The translations under genes were made by a program, and so were the position numbers. A stretch of 64,000 nucleotides of DNA, taken from an uncultured Sphingomonadaceae bacterium (lineage in GTDB: Bacteria; Pseudomonadota; Alphaproteobacteria; Sphingomonadales; Sphingomonadaceae). Numbering within the stretch: the first letter of the stretch is position 1; every line of letters starts with the position of its first letter. The DNA is taken from positions 1,396,506 through 1,460,505 of the forward strand of contig CANMGU010000002.1 in the NCBI GenBank assembly GCA_947497455.1, written 5' to 3'. The notes beneath the pieces are model-generated. The model did not search any database. It had not been told where the DNA came from and saw only the letters and a list, made by a program, of their open reading frames with translations. Below, piece after piece: positions 60,880 to 64,000 of the stretch.

Positions 60880-61605
60880 TTATTGACTGTCAGTGTCGAG
60901 AAGGACCTCAAATTCGCCATAGATCAAGCGTTTTCCGTCCATTGGCATCTCTGAGCCTGGAGTCGGCATACGTCTGTCTTCACGCATTTTTCCTGAGCCT
61001 TGCTCAAAAGCATCTTTAGAAGACCATTCTGTATAGCCGAACGCGATAGCTTCGTCGGCTTCGGCCTTTACTGCCTTTTTGAAGTCGGTAACCTTGCCAT
61101 CCTCGATCTCCGCGGCCCAACCATCGGCCGCGCGCAGGGCTCCATGGTCAATTGCCAGATCACGCATTGTCTTGCACATATCAGCAAAGGCTTCGCGGTT
61201 CTCTTTTGGAACCGGAACAACATAGCCTTGAACATAGCCGGCCGGGCCGCTGGCCCCGCTCTCGCCGAGTATTTCAAAGCCTGAATAGATCATCCGCATA
61301 CCGTCAAACGGCATTTCTCCGGGCTCTTCCATCCGTTCGTCGCTGCCCATGTCTTTGTGGGCTTTGTCAAACTCCTCCTTCGTTCGCCAATCGATCCACG
61401 AGAACACGATATTCTCACCTTTATCAGCCTTCACCGCTCCGTACATATCGGTAAGTTCGCCTCGCGGCACGTCGGATCCCCAACATTCGACTATCCGCTG
61501 GGCGCCATAGTCAGAAAAAAGTGGCACAGACTCTTGTGCCATCTTGAAATAGGCATCCCTGTTGGTTTCAGGAACCGGAATGATGAAACCTTGAAAATAG
61601 GTCAT
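60880..61605 (-). CDS. Tandem-duplicated DUF1428 protein
   Basis: 241 residues from the ATG at 61605 (GAGGAGAG before it). Two copies of the DUF1428 ferredoxin-like domain (about 1-112 and 123-238) share YFQGFIIPVPETNRDAYFKM versus YVQGYVVPVPKENREAFADM and MPFDGMRMIYSGFEIL versus MPMDGKRLIYGEFEVL. DUF1428 proteins are usually single-domain (about 115 residues), so this is an internal fusion of a duplicated gene. Function unknown. Confidence 0.88.
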   Translation of the reverse strand: MTYFQGFIIPVPETNRDAYFKMAQESVPLFSDYGAQRIVECWGSDVPRGELTDMYGAVKADKGENIVFSWIDWRTKEEFDKAHKDMGSDERMEEPGEMPFDGMRMIYSGFEILGESGASGPAGYVQGYVVPVPKENREAFADMCKTMRDLAIDHGALRAADGWAAEIEDGKVTDFKKAVKAEADEAIAFGYTEWSSKDAFEQGSGKMREDRRMPTPGSEMPMDGKRLIYGEFEVLLDTDSQ

Positions 61606-61664
61606 TTTCTCTCTCCTCACCTCAATATAGCAAATTTGAGCGTTTCAATCACGCACACAAAAAA

Positions 61665-61686
61665 CGGCGTGAGACCAGTCACGCCG
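61665..61686 (-). terminator. Intrinsic terminator of clpA
   Basis: CGGCGTGA pairs with TCACGCCG around a 6-base loop. On the minus strand it is followed by TTTTTTGTGTG. It lies 46 bases after the clpA stop. Confidence 0.85.
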
Positions 61687-61731
61687 CTTCATGTTTTGGG
61701 CAGCGGTGGTAAAACCGCTGTTCAAGTGAAA

Positions 61732-64000
<2,269 letters not shown>

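Overview
The window looks like part of a chromosome from an alphaproteobacterium, most likely a member of the Sphingomonadales. The evidence is the overall gene style: a 7TM-DISM-type histidine kinase, a DUF4212/symporter pair, DUF547 and DUF3047 proteins, a BI-1 protein and frequent TTG starts. This is a judgement from protein style; no taxonomic marker gene is present. The chromosomal left arm (1-13056) holds the 3' part of a very repetitive autotransporter, a sodium:solute symporter operon, a divergent histidine kinase / LuxR response-regulator pair, and a secreted protein of unknown function. The chromosomal right arm (52612-64000) holds folK, a Cu-Zn superoxide dismutase, a low-molecular-weight phosphatase, a BI-1 membrane protein, small envelope and stress-type genes, and the 5'-truncated clpA.

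Between the arms lies a tandem array of two integrated elements at tRNA-Lys(TTT). A 45-bp core that is the 3' part of the tRNA occurs three times in direct orientation, at 13057, 27422 and inside the intact tRNA at 52536. This delimits element 1 (about 14.4 kb) and element 2 (about 25.1 kb). Each element has its own tyrosine recombinase next to one end. Each also has its own short repeat family just inside both ends, as expected for integrase arm-type sites, so I read them as two separate integrations.

Element 1 (13.1-27.5 kb) resembles a phage satellite: integrase, AlpA-like HTH protein, primase-polymerase/helicase, and small and complete large terminase subunits, but no portal, capsid or tail genes. 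Its right half is a defence cassette: a PD-(D/E)XK-like protein, a C-regulated type II restriction-modification system with a recognisable C-box, and a translationally coupled nucleotidyltransferase-DUF262 pair of unknown role.

Element 2 (27.5-52.6 kb) resembles an integrated mobilisable plasmid. It has a replication initiator, ParA/ParB, a CHC2-Toprim primase, a replication-relaxation protein, an active-looking VirD4/TraD-type coupling ATPase and a second copy of that ATPase with destroyed nucleotide-binding motifs, a serine resolvase, and a hairpin-rich noncoding block near one end. Its cargo is an RND efflux operon with a divergent MarR regulator, flanked by MITE-like repeats. It also carries a CD-NTase(AGS-C)/SLATT operon with two extra membrane proteins (CBASS-like), and a Rossmann/TIR-like protein placed between two lysine/alanine-rich small proteins.
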